Positions 25,601 to 35,618 of a stretch of 64,000 nt of DNA are shown here, one piece after another. The stretch lies in NCBI GenBank assembly GCA_963756975.1, contig CAVWPS010000001.1:1054001-1118000 (forward strand), written 5' to 3'. Source of the DNA: CAVRQM01 sp963756975 (lineage in GTDB: Bacteria > Pseudomonadota > Alphaproteobacteria > Acetobacterales > Acetobacteraceae). Every line of letters begins with the position of its first letter. The first letter of the stretch is position 1. Under the pieces are notes generated by a model. It was not told where the DNA came from. It made no database searches and saw only the letters and a program-made list of their open reading frames with translations. Made by a program: the position numbers and the translations under genes.

Positions 25601-26036
25601 GGAACAGCGGGCCGGAGCCGCCGCCGGTCAGCAGGATCAGCCCGTCGGCGTTCTCACCGAGCCGCTCCAGGGACACCTGCGGCCGCATGCCGCCGGCCGC
25701 GTCCAGAAACCCGCGACTGGAAATCCGCTGCAGGTTCGCGAGCCCGGCCGCGTTCTGCGCCAGCAGCACGATCCCGTCCGGGTCGAGTTTCGGGTTATCG
25801 GCCCGGGTCAGCGCCACCTGACAGCCGATGATCGGCTGCACGCCACGCGACACGCACGCCTGGCTGAATTCCAGCGCCCCGAACAAGTTGGCCGTGTCCG
25901 CGATCGCCACCGCCGGCATCCCGCCGTCGCGCGCGAGCAGCGCCAGCTTGTCGGCCTTGATCGCCCCTTCGCTGAGCGAATAGGAGCTGTGGCAGCGCAG
26001 ATGGACGAAACTCTTGGCTGGCAACTCGGCTGGCAT
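22601..26036 (-). CDS. dnaE: DNA polymerase III alpha subunit, C-terminus out of frame as sequenced
   Basis: Replicative polymerase subunit. PHP domain at the N-terminus (VHLRCHSSYSLSEG). Palm motifs GPGRGSGAGSVAAW and MPDFDIDFCQDRRDE carry the metal-binding Asp residues. Then come GVFQFESPGMRDVL, tandem HhH and OB domains. The frame runs intact to LPGGFNTSP near 22670. There the family ending (LAQAIKSHMGVQRVDIQ, then TGA at 22601) continues one frame over. As written, the open frame runs on to 22347 with unrelated sequence. One extra base at 22651-22665 explains it. Repaired length is about 1,144 residues. Confidence 0.9.
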
Positions 26037-26044
26037 GGTCGCGA

Positions 26045-26714
<670 letters not shown>

Positions 26715-26722
<8 letters not shown>

Positions 26723-27972
26723 TGCGCAAACCCTGGATCGGGTCGGTCCGCGCCGCGCGCCAGCTCGGGTACACGGTCGCCAGCAGCGACAGGATCAGCG
26801 CCATGCCGATCACCTGTGCGACTTCCCGCCAATCGAGTTTGGCCGGCAGTTGCTCGAGGAAGTAGATCGCGGGGTTGAACAGGTTCGCCCCGCTGATGCC
26901 TCTCCAGCAAATGGCGGATCCGTTCGATGTTGAGGCAGAACGCAATCCCGATCGCCGCCCCCGCGAGCGTGCCGGTGACGCCGACGAACGCGCCGCACAT
27001 GACGAAAATTCGCAGGATCGAGCCCGATGACGCGCCGATCGTGCGCAGCACCGCGATGTCGCGCGTCTTGTCCTTCACCATCATGATCAGGCTCGACACC
27101 ACGTTGAACGCGGCGACGACGACGATGAGCGACAGGATCAGGAACATCACCGATCGCTCGATCTTCACCGCGTTGAACAGCGAGCTGTCGGCCGTCGTCC
27201 AATCGGCGATCCGCATCGCCTGCGGCTCGTCGCGCAACGCGGTCTGGATTTCGCGGTTCACCACACCCACGCGGTCCGCATCGCGCACGCCGACCTCGAT
27301 TTGCGTGACGCCGTTATAGTCCTTGAAAAAGACCTGTGCGGCTTCGAGCGGCAGATAGACGTAACTCTGGTCGGCCTCGAAATACCCGGTCGAGAACGTC
27401 GCGACCACCGTGTACGTCTTCATGCGCGGCACACCGCCGACGACCGTCGCCTGCGATTGCGGCGACACCAGCGTGAACGTGCCGCCGACGCCCACCCGCA
27501 ACCGCCGCGCCAGCTCGACGCCGATCGCCGCGGCCTCCGGTCCCTTGAAATCGTCGAAGCTGCCCTCGGCCAGACCGCCGGCCACGACATGGACGTTCTT
27601 CAGATCCTCGGGCCGCACGCCGCGCACGAGCCCGCCGCTCGCGTCGCCCTGATCGGACGTCAGTAGCGCCTGCGCCTGCACCATCGGGTAGGCGGAGGTG
27701 ACGTCCTTCAGCCCGCGCACCTTGGCGACGATCGCATCGAAATCGTGCAGCGGCGGACCGGCGGCATAGATCGCGAGCTCGCCGTTGAGGCCGAGGATGC
27801 GGCCCAGCAACTCGTCGCGGAACCCGTTCATCACCGACATCACGACGATCAGCGCGCCGACGCCGATCGCGATGCCGACCATGGAGAAAACGGCGATGAT
27901 GGAGACGAACCGCTCCCCCCGCCGCGCACGCAGATAGCGGCCGGCGACGGCACGCTCGAAGGGTCCGAACAT
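26715..27972 (-). CDS. lolC: Lipoprotein-releasing permease LolC/LolE, frameshifted as sequenced
   Basis: Inner-membrane permease of about 419 residues. First transmembrane segment about residues 24-50 (FVSIIAVFSMVGIAIGVGAL), a large periplasmic domain, then three more segments. The family sequence is intact to IERIRHLLE at about 26905. It then continues one frame over as GISGANLFNPAIYFLEQLP and ends PIQGLRNG with a stop at 26715, overlapping lolD. As written, the first frame runs to 26650 with unrelated residues, losing the last membrane segments. One extra base at 26896-26905 accounts for it. Alphaproteobacteria usually have one hybrid LolC/E. Confidence 0.88.
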
Positions 27973-28008
27973 GCCGCTACGTCCGCCGTGCAGAGCGACG
28001 CGTCAAGG

Positions 28009-28458
28009 TCATCGCGCAATCCCGAACAGGCGCTCGTCCCAGATCAGCGGTTCGGGCGCCGTCACCACGATCGAACCAGCGTCGGGATGCGCGGGGTTGA
28101 CGACGTAATTCGGCTCGCGCTGGACGATCACGGAAGGCACGCGAAGCAACGCGGTCCGGCCCGAAGCCAGCCACTCCGTGCCCCGGGCGCGTGCCGTCCG
28201 GCTCAGCTTGTCGAGCCAGCCTAGGGGCGGATCGCGAAACGCGTCTTCGATGTCCAGATCGTCCGGCACCCGGGCCTCCACGACCACGGTCCACCGCAGC
28301 CGCTCTCGCTGGACCAGTCGCTCCAGCATCGCGAGAGACAGGGCACCGGCGGTGTAGATCGCGGGAGTTCCGACGTCGTTCCAACGTCCGCCGACAATGG
28401 ACGCGCCGGTCCCGTCCCAGACCGGAAATGCCGTCGTCCCGATCCGATAGATCAGCAA
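28009..28458 (-). CDS. RES-domain toxin
   Basis: A 149-residue RES-family protein. Characterised members are ParT/MbcT-like NAD+-targeting or ADP-ribosylating toxins. The Arg/Gly-rich motif SIVGGRWNDVGTPAIYTAG and the conserved Glu in LAMLERLVQ are present. The start is TTG 28458, four bases after the antitoxin stop. It sits between lolC and proS, genes often adjacent in related genomes, which suggests later insertion. Confidence 0.9.
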   Translation of the reverse strand: MLIYRIGTTAFPVWDGTGASIVGGRWNDVGTPAIYTAGALSLAMLERLVQRERLRWTVVVEARVPDDLDIEDAFRDPPLGWLDKLSRTARARGTEWLASGRTALLRVPSVIVQREPNYVVNPAHPDAGSIVVTAPEPLIWDERLFGIAR

Positions 28459-28462
28459 CCGG

Positions 28463-28900
28463 CTACAGGGGCAGGCTGTATTGGATGTTCAGCAAAATTC
28501 GCTCGACATCGCGCGCACCGAGTTCGGTTGCCGCGACTTCGATCGGCGGTGCACCGAACAGCATGTGCCGTCTTGTAAGCCACTCCTGCGCCTCTTCATC
28601 GTCGCCCAGCGCCACACGTGCCAAGGCAGAAATACGCGCCAACCGCTCCGCCCGTTCGCCTGCCTCGGCCGACAGAGTTTTGCGGCGTTTCAGGGTCGCC
28701 GAAGAGGCGATCATGTCGCTAACCCGCTTCCGCATCAGCGCGTTGGTTGGTGCTATCGAGGCAGCAACATTGCGCGCGACGACGACGGGCAGGCCGTGCG
28801 CAATCGCATCCTGCAGCCCGGATACCGTGTCGGTGGCCAGATGCACGACATGCTGGCCGCCCATCACCTCGACCACGCCCGCCACATCGACCGGATACAT
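28463..28900 (-). CDS. Xre/MbcA/ParS-type antitoxin (DUF2384)
   Basis: A 145-residue partner of the RES toxin. The C-terminal DUF2384 toxin-binding domain is recognisable: RRHMLFGAPPIEVAATELGA and DVERILLNIQYSLPL. The central basic segment (about residues 55-80) would be the Xre-like DNA-binding part. Encoded just upstream of the toxin, the usual order. Repeats at 28911-28944 upstream of its ATG probably serve for autoregulation. Confidence 0.88.
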   Translation of the reverse strand: MYPVDVAGVVEVMGGQHVVHLATDTVSGLQDAIAHGLPVVVARNVAASIAPTNALMRKRVSDMIASSATLKRRKTLSAEAGERAERLARISALARVALGDDEEAQEWLTRRHMLFGAPPIEVAATELGARDVERILLNIQYSLPL

Positions 28901-28910
28901 CGCGACGCCC

Positions 28911-28944
28911 TCACCTGAGCCACCAATGTGGGCTCACGTGAGCC
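28911..28944. promoter_or_regulatory. Operator-like repeats upstream of the Xre/RES pair
   Basis: TCACCTGAGCC (28911-28921) and TCACGTGAGCC (28934-28944) are direct repeats 23 bp apart. The second is part of the perfect palindrome GGCTCACGTGAGCC (28931-28944). They lie 11-44 bases upstream of the antitoxin ATG and end before the proS stop. Consistent with antitoxin binding. Confidence 0.6.
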
Positions 28945-28956
28945 GACCCACAAGCG

Positions 28957-30264
28957 TCAGCCGACCACCCGGGTCAGCGCGTCCTCGACCGACATCTCCG
29001 TCTTCTCGCCCTTGCCGCGCCGCCGCACCTCGACCGTCCCGGTCGCCGCCCCGCGCGGGCCGACCACGATCTGCCACGGGTGGCCCATCAGGTCCGCGTC
29101 GGCGAATTTTACCCCGGCCCGCTCGTCGCGGTCGTCGTACAGCGCCTCGTTCCCGAGCCCCTGCTCGAGCCGCTCGCAAATCGCGTCGCACGCGCCGTCG
29201 CCGACCTTCAGATTGAGAATCGACGCCCGGAACGGCGACACGCTTTCCGGCCAGATGATCCCGGCCTCATCGTGGCTCGCCTCGATCAGCGCGCCGACCA
29301 GCCGCGACACGCCGATCCCGTAGCTGCCCATGTGCGGCACCACCGCGGTCCCGTCGCGCCCGGCGACCGTCAGGCCCATCGGCTGCGAGTATTTGGTCCC
29401 GAAGTAGAAGATGTGCCCGACCTCGATCCCCCGCCCCTCGCGCCGGTTCGCGACCTGCGCCCAGGCCGCCTCGTCGTGCTTCTCGTCGGTCGCCGCATAC
29501 GGCGTCGTGACGCCCTCGTAGAACCGCGCCAGATCGTCCTCCGACGCGTGGCTCACGTCGGCGCCCGAGTAATCCGCCGTCTCGAATGCCGCGTCGTAGA
29601 ACACCTGGCTCTCGCCGGTCGGGGCCAGGATGATGAATTCGTGGCTCAGGTCACCGCCGATCGGGCCGGTATCGGCCACCATCGGGATCGCGCGGACGCC
29701 GAGGCGCTGGAACGTCCGCATGTAGGCCAGCATCATCCGACGGTAGCTCACCACGGCACCGGCGTAGTCGAGATCGAACGAATAGGCGTCCTTCATCAGG
29801 AATTCTCGCCCACGCATCACACCGAATCTCGGCCTGACCTCGTCCCTGAACTTCCACTGGATGTGGTACGCGATCTGCGGCAGCTCGCGGTAGCTTTTCA
29901 CCGATTGGCGGAACAGATCGGTGATCATCTCCTCGTTCGTCGGCCCGTACAGCAGGTCGCGCCCATGGCGGTCCTGGATTCGCAGCATTTCCGGGCCATA
30001 GGCATCGTACCGGCCGCTGGTGCGCCATAGATCGGCGGATTGCAGCGTCGGCATCAGCACTTCCTGCGCGCCGGCGGCGTTCTGCTCCTCGCGCACGATC
30101 CGCGCGATGTTGGTCAGCACCCGCAGGCCCGCCGGCAGCCAGGCATAGATGCCCGACGCCGTCTGCCGGACCAGCCCCGCGCGCAGCATCAGCCGGTGCG
30201 AGGCGATCTGCGCCTCGGCCGGGTTCTCTTTCAGAGTGGGAATCATCGCGTGCGTGAGGCGCAT
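28957..30264 (-). CDS. proS: Prolyl-tRNA synthetase, short bacterial type
   Basis: Class II synthetase charging tRNA-Pro. 435 residues without the editing insertion domain, the compact form common in alphaproteobacteria. Motif 2 region YGPTNEEMITDLFR and KFRDEVRPRFGVMRGREFLM are clear. The C-terminal anticodon-binding domain has PWQIVVGPRGAATG. ATG at 30264 begins MRLTHAMIPTLKENPAEA, the family N-terminus; the frame upstream is not coding. It is followed by the inserted toxin-antitoxin pair, then lolC. Confidence 0.96.
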   Translation of the reverse strand: MRLTHAMIPTLKENPAEAQIASHRLMLRAGLVRQTASGIYAWLPAGLRVLTNIARIVREEQNAAGAQEVLMPTLQSADLWRTSGRYDAYGPEMLRIQDRHGRDLLYGPTNEEMITDLFRQSVKSYRELPQIAYHIQWKFRDEVRPRFGVMRGREFLMKDAYSFDLDYAGAVVSYRRMMLAYMRTFQRLGVRAIPMVADTGPIGGDLSHEFIILAPTGESQVFYDAAFETADYSGADVSHASEDDLARFYEGVTTPYAATDEKHDEAAWAQVANRREGRGIEVGHIFYFGTKYSQPMGLTVAGRDGTAVVPHMGSYGIGVSRLVGALIEASHDEAGIIWPESVSPFRASILNLKVGDGACDAICERLEQGLGNEALYDDRDERAGVKFADADLMGHPWQIVVGPRGAATGTVEVRRRGKGEKTEMSVEDALTRVVG

Positions 30265-30461
30265 CGGCGTGGCGGTCCTGCCTTGGTGGGGGAGCACCGT
30301 ACCGTAGCGGACACATCCGATCACATCCAGGCCACACCTGGGGGCCATCCGCGCAACTTTGTGCAGCGCAGCATCGAACTTCGCGCAAGAATCGCGCGCG
30401 AAATGGCTTTCAGGCACTCAAACCGGGATGACAGGTGTCGCGGCACCCGTTAAGAAGAAGA
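30265..30461. other. Intergenic region upstream of proS
   Basis: About 200 bases between proS and the hairpins at 30462-30554. No reading frame with family resemblance on either strand. Presumably holds the proS promoter, but I could not place convincing boxes. Together with 30555-30676, where I see nothing either, it is the longest gene-free stretch in the window (412 bases). Confidence 0.5.
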
Positions 30462-30493
30462 GGCCTGTCGCGCCGAGAAGAGCGCAACAGGCC
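30462..30493 (-). terminator. Hairpin, candidate terminator of the nuo-birA-coaX-rnj-DUF1467 unit
   Basis: GGCCTGT-C-GCGC, an 8-base loop (CGAGAAGA), then GCGC-A-ACAGGCC: an 11-bp stem with one mismatch. On the minus strand it is followed by CTCTTCTTCTTAA, a pyrimidine tract. It lies downstream of the last gene of the long minus-strand unit and upstream of proS. Confidence 0.5.
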
Positions 30494-30517
30494 AAGTTTA
30501 GGGAGGATACGCCAATC

Positions 30518-30554
30518 TCACGACAGGACGGGCCCCACGCCCGCCCTGTCGTGA
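30518..30554 (-). terminator. Second strong hairpin downstream of DUF1467
   Basis: TCACGACAGG (30518-30527) pairs perfectly with CCTGTCGTGA (30545-30554). Inside, after one mismatch, CGGGC pairs with GCCCG around the loop CCCAC, so the stem is about 15 bp. There is no T-run on either side. It could be a terminator, a processing site or a small structured RNA. Confidence 0.45.
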
Positions 30555-30676
30555 TGATTCGCGCATTGCGCGCCGTTCGTCCAACGAAAAGGCGATGTGG
30601 CGCACGGCGAAATCAGCATCGCAGCCCGGAAACGCCTGTTTTCAGAGCAAACCGACCGCGACCGTGCGATCATTGC

Positions 30677-30940
30677 CTAGTCGTCCGGCAACGCCCACCA
30701 GCCGCTGCGAAAGCTGATCCAGCCGCTATGGATGATCGCGAACGCCACAAGAAACAGCACGCTCGCGACCAGCGTCGTCGCGACCGCCTTTTGCAACAGG
30801 CGCGGCTTCTCGGGGTGACCGGTCCAGCCGCCCGGCGTCGCTCTCGGGTCGATCACCGGGCGATTGCCGAACGGCAAGACGGCGAACAGGGTCATCCACC
30901 AGATCAGGACGTACAGAACGCATCCGGTGAACCACCCCAT
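30677..30940 (-). CDS. DUF1467 family membrane protein
   Basis: An 87-residue protein with two predicted membrane helices (about residues 6-24 and 54-74). The conserved DUF1467 stretch WWMTLFAVLPFGNRP is followed by DPRATPGGW. Function unknown. It follows rnj by six bases, a conserved alphaproteobacterial arrangement. It is the last gene of the nuo-birA-coaX-rnj unit. Confidence 0.85.
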   Translation of the reverse strand: MGWFTGCVLYVLIWWMTLFAVLPFGNRPVIDPRATPGGWTGHPEKPRLLQKAVATTLVASVLFLVAFAIIHSGWISFRSGWWALPDD

Positions 30941-30946
30941 CGCGGC

Positions 30947-32596
30947 TCAGACCCGCAGCAGATGAACGTCCACCAGCGGCCGCTTCTGCAGCCGCTTGCC
31001 TAGCGCGCGTCGCACCGCCGCCCGCGCCGCATCCTCCAGCGCCGCCTGATCCGACCGCGTCTGTCCCGGCAGATCGCCCATCGCCTGCGCCACCTCGCCC
31101 GCCACGCGCGCCATCTCCGGATCGTCAGGCTCGTAGAGGCCCGGTGCGGACACGCGCGGCGCCCCACGCAGGCGGCCCGCCTCGTCCACCGCCATCGACG
31201 CGACGACCACGCCGTTGAACAGCATCCGGCGGCGGGCCCCCATCACGCTGCCCTGCAGCGGCACCAGACGGTTGCCGTCCAGCACCAGCCGGCCGACCGG
31301 CGCGCTGTCGATCACCTCCGGCACGCCGGGCGACAGGCTCAGCACGTCGCCGTCCTCCAGCATCACGCTCGGGATGCCCATCTCGCGCGCCAGGGCGGCG
31401 TGCGCCGCCAAATGCCGCCACTCGCCATGCACCGGCACGCTCAGCTTCGGCCGCACCAGCGCGTACAGGTGCCGCAACTCGTCGCGCGCCGGGTGGCCGG
31501 AGACGTGGATGCCGGGGTTGGCCTCCGCCGTCAGCAATCGCACGCCACGCCGGGCCAGATTGTCCTGCACCGTGCCGATCGCGCGCTCGTTGCCGGGGAT
31601 CATCCGGCTCGAGAACACCACCGTGTCGCCCTCGCCCAACTCCACGCGCGGGTGGGTGTCGGACGCGATCCGCGACAGCGCCGACCGCGGCTCGCCCTGG
31701 CTGCCGGTGACCAGGATCAGCAGGTTCTCGTCCGGAATGTTGGCGACGTCGTCCTCGCCCATGAACGGCGGCAGCGACTTGAAGTAGCCGCACTCGCGCG
31801 CCGCCGCCTCGATGTTGCGCAGGCTGCGCCCGACCACGGCGACCGTCCGGCCGGAATCGCGCGCGGCCATGGCGATGCTCTCGACCCGTGCCACGTTGGA
31901 CGCGAAACAGGTCACCGCGATGCGGCCCTTCAGACCGCCGATCAGGTTGGCGAGTGCGAGGCGCACATCCGCCTCCGACCCCGAATGCCCCTCGACCATC
32001 GCATTGGTCGAATCGCAGACCATCGCCAGCACGCCCTTGTCGCCGAGCTCGCGAAACGCGTCCTCGTCCGTCGCGGGCCCGACCAGCGGTGCCGCGTCGA
32101 GCTTCCAGTCGCCCGTGTGCAGCACGACGCCGGCCGGTGTCGTGATCGCCAGCGCCTGCGCCTCGGGGACGCTGTGGGCCACGCGGATGAAGCGCAGCTG
32201 GAACGGCCCGGCCTCGAAGCTGCCGCCGGGCTGGATCACGTGCAGCTTCACCTGCCCGACCAGCTGCTGCTCCCCGAGCTTGCGGCGCAGCACCGCCGCC
32301 GCGAACGGGGTCGCGTAGACCGGGCAGCGCAGTTGCGGCCACAGCCACGCGACCGCGCCGATGTGGTCCTCATGCGCGTGCGTGATCACGAGCCCGACCA
32401 GCCGGTCGCGCCGTTCGGCGAGGAACGCCGGGTCGGGCATCATCACCTCGACCTCCGGCATTTCCGATCCGCCGAAGCCGATCCCGCAATCGACCGCCAG
32501 ATACTGGCCGCCGGTCCGATACAGATTCAAGTTCATCCCGATCTCGCCGGTCCCGCCCAATGGCAGGAACGCGAGGTCCGTGTTGACGGCGTTCAT
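30947..32596 (-). CDS. rnj: Ribonuclease J
   Basis: Metallo-beta-lactamase/beta-CASP RNase with 5'-3' exo- and endonuclease activity in RNA turnover and rRNA maturation. 549 residues from ATG 32596, where the family N-terminus begins (LAFLPLGGTGEIGMN). Metal motif THAHEDHIGA, then VLHTGDWKLDAAP. beta-CASP motifs include MVCDSTNAMVEGHSGSE and VHGEWRHLAAHAALA. The frame upstream of 32596 is not coding. It lies 56 bases downstream of coaX. Confidence 0.94.
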   Translation of the reverse strand: MNAVNTDLAFLPLGGTGEIGMNLNLYRTGGQYLAVDCGIGFGGSEMPEVEVMMPDPAFLAERRDRLVGLVITHAHEDHIGAVAWLWPQLRCPVYATPFAAAVLRRKLGEQQLVGQVKLHVIQPGGSFEAGPFQLRFIRVAHSVPEAQALAITTPAGVVLHTGDWKLDAAPLVGPATDEDAFRELGDKGVLAMVCDSTNAMVEGHSGSEADVRLALANLIGGLKGRIAVTCFASNVARVESIAMAARDSGRTVAVVGRSLRNIEAAARECGYFKSLPPFMGEDDVANIPDENLLILVTGSQGEPRSALSRIASDTHPRVELGEGDTVVFSSRMIPGNERAIGTVQDNLARRGVRLLTAEANPGIHVSGHPARDELRHLYALVRPKLSVPVHGEWRHLAAHAALAREMGIPSVMLEDGDVLSLSPGVPEVIDSAPVGRLVLDGNRLVPLQGSVMGARRRMLFNGVVVASMAVDEAGRLRGAPRVSAPGLYEPDDPEMARVAGEVAQAMGDLPGQTRSDQAALEDAARAAVRRALGKRLQKRPLVDVHLLRV

Positions 32597-32652
32597 TGTT
32601 CTTCTCTGGCCCAAAAAGCCCGCTCCACCCCGTTCGGGGCGAAAGACGGGCG

Positions 32653-33462
32653 CTAATCGCCCTCCGAGGGGCGCAATCTGTCGCGAGTCCATGTGGGGGC
32701 CGGGTTACGATCCGCCAACAGCCTGAGGCCGTCGAGTGTCAGATCGGCGTCGATCCGCTCGATCACCGTGGCACCCTCGGCCAGCAGCGACGCCAACCCG
32801 CCGGTCGCGATCACCTTCATCGGCCGGCCGAACTCGCCGACGATGCGGGCGACCAGCCCTTCGACCATTCCCACATAGCCCCAGTAAATGCCCGACCGCA
32901 TCGCCGCGACCGTGCCGTTGCCGATCACCGATTGCGGCCGGCCGATCGCGATCCGCGGCAGGCGGGCGGCGGCGTGATGCAGCGCCTCGATCGACAGGTT
33001 GATCCCCGGCGCGATCACGCCGCCGATGTAGGAGCCGTCCCCGTCGACGACGTCGAACGTGGTCGCCGTGCCGAAATCGATCACGATCAGCGGTCCGCGA
33101 TAGGCCGTCTGCGCGGCCAGCGCATTCAGCAGCCGGTCCGCCCCGACCTCCTCCGGCCGGTCGACCCGGATCTTGAAACCCCAGTTCACCGCAGAGTTCG
33201 CGATCAGCGGCTCGACCGAGAACCAGTCCCGCACCAGCCGTCGCAGATGATAGAGCGTCGCCGGCACCACCGTGCCGATCACCGCCGCCGAGACGCCGTC
33301 GCGGCCGATCCCGGACAGCTCGAATAGGCCGAACAGCCAGACCGCATACTCGTCGCTGGTCCGTTGCGGCTCGGTCGCGATGCGCCAGGTGCCGCGATAA
33401 TCCGCCCCGTCATGGACCGCGAACACGATATTCGTGTTGCCGGCGTCGATCACCAGCAGCAT
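32653..33462 (-). CDS. coaX: Type III pantothenate kinase
   Basis: First step of coenzyme A synthesis, potassium-dependent, ASKHA fold. Starts MLLVIDAGNTNIVFAVHDG with the phosphate motif DAGNT. Also EEVGADRLLNALAAQ, VIDFGTATTFDVVDGDG and IATGGLASLLA. 269 residues. ATG overlaps the birA stop (TGATG). The longer upstream frame is antisense-like to birA. Confidence 0.96.
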   Translation of the reverse strand: MLLVIDAGNTNIVFAVHDGADYRGTWRIATEPQRTSDEYAVWLFGLFELSGIGRDGVSAAVIGTVVPATLYHLRRLVRDWFSVEPLIANSAVNWGFKIRVDRPEEVGADRLLNALAAQTAYRGPLIVIDFGTATTFDVVDGDGSYIGGVIAPGINLSIEALHHAAARLPRIAIGRPQSVIGNGTVAAMRSGIYWGYVGMVEGLVARIVGEFGRPMKVIATGGLASLLAEGATVIERIDADLTLDGLRLLADRNPAPTWTRDRLRPSEGD

Positions 33463-34178
33463 CAGGTCTCGCCCGTCGCGAAGGCGCGCACCCGCCCGCC
33501 GGCCGACAGCAGCAACCGGCCCTCGTCGTCCAGACCCGCGAACTGGCCGCCGACCGTGCCGGCCGCCCCGGACGAGACGGCGATGTGGCTGCCGAGGTCG
33601 GGCCCGCGCGCGAGCCATGCCGCGCGCACCGCGCCGAACCCGTCGCGCAACCGAACCAGCCGCCAGCGATCGAGGCTGTCCAGGATCGGCCGCACCAGCG
33701 CCTCGGCGTGCACCCGGTCGCCGAGCGAGACGGTCGGCCGGCCCGGCACCTCCGGCGCGGTCGCCACATTGACCCCGAAGCCCACGACCAGCCAGGCGAG
33801 CCGCCCGCCAGCATCGACGGCACTTTCGGCCAGAATGCCCGCGAGCTTTGCGCCGTCGACGATCAGATCGTTCGGCCATTTCAGCCGCAGCCGGTCCGCA
33901 TAGGGCGACAGCGCGTCGGCCAGCGCCACGGCGGCCAGCAGCGAGAACTGCCCGATCGAGCGTGCCGGCTCGGTCGGACGCAGCAGTACCGACATGAACA
34001 GATTGCCCGGCGGGCTGACCCAGGCCCGTCCCTGCGTGCCGCGCCCGGCGGTCTGGCGGCGCGCGACGACCGCAAGCCGCTCCGGCTCACCCGCTTCGGC
34101 CAGGGTCCGGCACAGGGTCGAGGTCGAGTCGAGCGCCTCGAACGTTTGCAGCCGCCAGGACGGCGGCGGATCGCTCAC
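33462..34178 (-). CDS. birA: Biotin-[acetyl-CoA-carboxylase] ligase
   Basis: Attaches biotin to carboxylase carrier proteins. 238 residues, a catalytic domain only. There is no N-terminal helix-turn-helix, so it should not be a bio repressor. Substrate loop QTAGRGTQGRAWVSPPGNLF and the active-site Lys segment LKWPNDLIVDGAKLAGIL are intact. GTG start overlaps the nuoN stop (GTGA). Located after nuoN as in many alphaproteobacteria. Confidence 0.94.
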   Translation of the reverse strand: MSDPPPSWRLQTFEALDSTSTLCRTLAEAGEPERLAVVARRQTAGRGTQGRAWVSPPGNLFMSVLLRPTEPARSIGQFSLLAAVALADALSPYADRLRLKWPNDLIVDGAKLAGILAESAVDAGGRLAWLVVGFGVNVATAPEVPGRPTVSLGDRVHAEALVRPILDSLDRWRLVRLRDGFGAVRAAWLARGPDLGSHIAVSSGAAGTVGGQFAGLDDEGRLLLSAGGRVRAFATGET

Positions 34179-35618
34179 CCGAACAGGACCCGCGCGGCTG
34201 CGTCGGCGGCACCCACGATCGGGGCCGGGAACAGGAAGAACAGCGTCGTGAACAGGCCGCTACCGGCCGCGACCAGCGTGAGCGAGGCCGGGCGGGGGTC
34301 GAACGCCTCCACCGGCTCGTCGAAATACATCACCTTGATGATGCGCAGGTAGTAGTAGGCGCCGACCACGCTGGTCAGCACGCCGATCACCGCCAGCGCC
34401 CACAGATGCGCGTTCACGGCGGCCGAGAAGATGAAATACTTGCCCCAGAACCCGCTGAACGGCGGGATGCCGGCCATGCTGAACATGAAGATCGTCAGCC
34501 AGATCGCCAGCATCGGATCGGTCCGGCCGAGGCCCGACAGGTCGGACACCTGCTCCAGCATCCGCCCCCGGCGGCGCATCGCGATGATGCAGGCGAACGT
34601 GCCAGCGTTCATGAACACGTAGGTGACGAGGTAGATCAGCACGCCGCGAATGCCGGTCGGCGTACCGGCCGCGAGCCCGATCAGCGCGTAGCCCATGTGG
34701 CCGATCGACGAATACGCCATCAGCCGCTTGATGTTCCGCTGCCCGATCGCGGCCAGCGACCCGAGCAGCATCGAGCAGATCGCCACCAGCACGATCAGCT
34801 GCTGCCACTGCAACAGCTGATGGCCGAACGGCGTCGCCATAGCCCGCACCAGCAACGCCATCGCGGCGACCTTCGGCGCGGTTCCCATGAACGAGGTCAC
34901 CGGCGTCGGCGCGCCCTCGTACACGTCGGGCGTCCACATATGGAACGGCACCGCGCTGATCTTGAACGCGAGGCCGGCGACGAGGAACACGATGCCCACG
35001 ATCAGGCCGAGCGACGCCGAATGCGGGTCGGTCAGCGTCGAGGCGATCCGGTCGAACGACATCGAGCCGGAGAAGCCGTAGATCAGCGTGATCCCGTACA
35101 GCAGCAAACCGGACGCGAGCGCGCCCAGAACGAAGTATTTCAGCCCCGCCTCGGCCGATCGCAACTGGTCGCGCGCGAACGCGGCGAGCACGTAGATCGA
35201 CAGCGATTGCAGCTCGAGCCCGAGATACAGCGTCATCAGGCTGGTCGCCGACACCATCGTCATCATGCCGACCGAGCACAGCATGATCAGCACCGGGAAC
35301 TCGAACCGGCGCAGGTTCTGGTGCTCGGCGTAATCCAGGCTGACCACGATCCCCATCGCCGACGCGATCAGGATCAGCAGTTTCGCGAAATGGCTGAACG
35401 TGTCCGACGTGAACTGGCCGTTGAAGCCGACCCCGCGATCGCCCGCGATCACCAGCAGCGCCGTCAGCAACAGCGAGCCGACCGCCAGCATCGAGCACAG
35501 CAGGTAGGCGTCGCGCGTCTTCTGCATCAGCACGCCGAAGATCAGCACCGCCATCGCGGCGCAGCCCGAGCACGATCTCCGGGATCGCGAGCGTCCAGTT
35601 GAAACTCTGGGCGGTCAT
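34175..35618 (-). CDS. nuoN: NADH-quinone oxidoreductase subunit N, frameshifted near the start
   Basis: Proton-pumping antiporter-like subunit of complex I. The start MTAQSFNWTLAIPEIVLG from ATG 35618 (ATGA overlap with nuoM) lies in one frame. The rest, beginning CAAMAVLIFGVLMQKTRDA, lies one frame over and runs to the stop at 34175. An extra G in the GGG near 35566 explains it. Repaired length is about 480 residues with some 13-14 helices. Conserved ALASGLLLYG and LVAGLAFKISAVPFHMW are present. Without repair, a shorter frame could start at ATG 35554. Confidence 0.9.

Noticed and set aside
28191..29216. 341-codon plus-strand open frame opposite the RES/Xre pair
   Set aside because: Ser/Arg/Pro-rich antisense reading. 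RES and DUF2384 motifs are on the minus strand.
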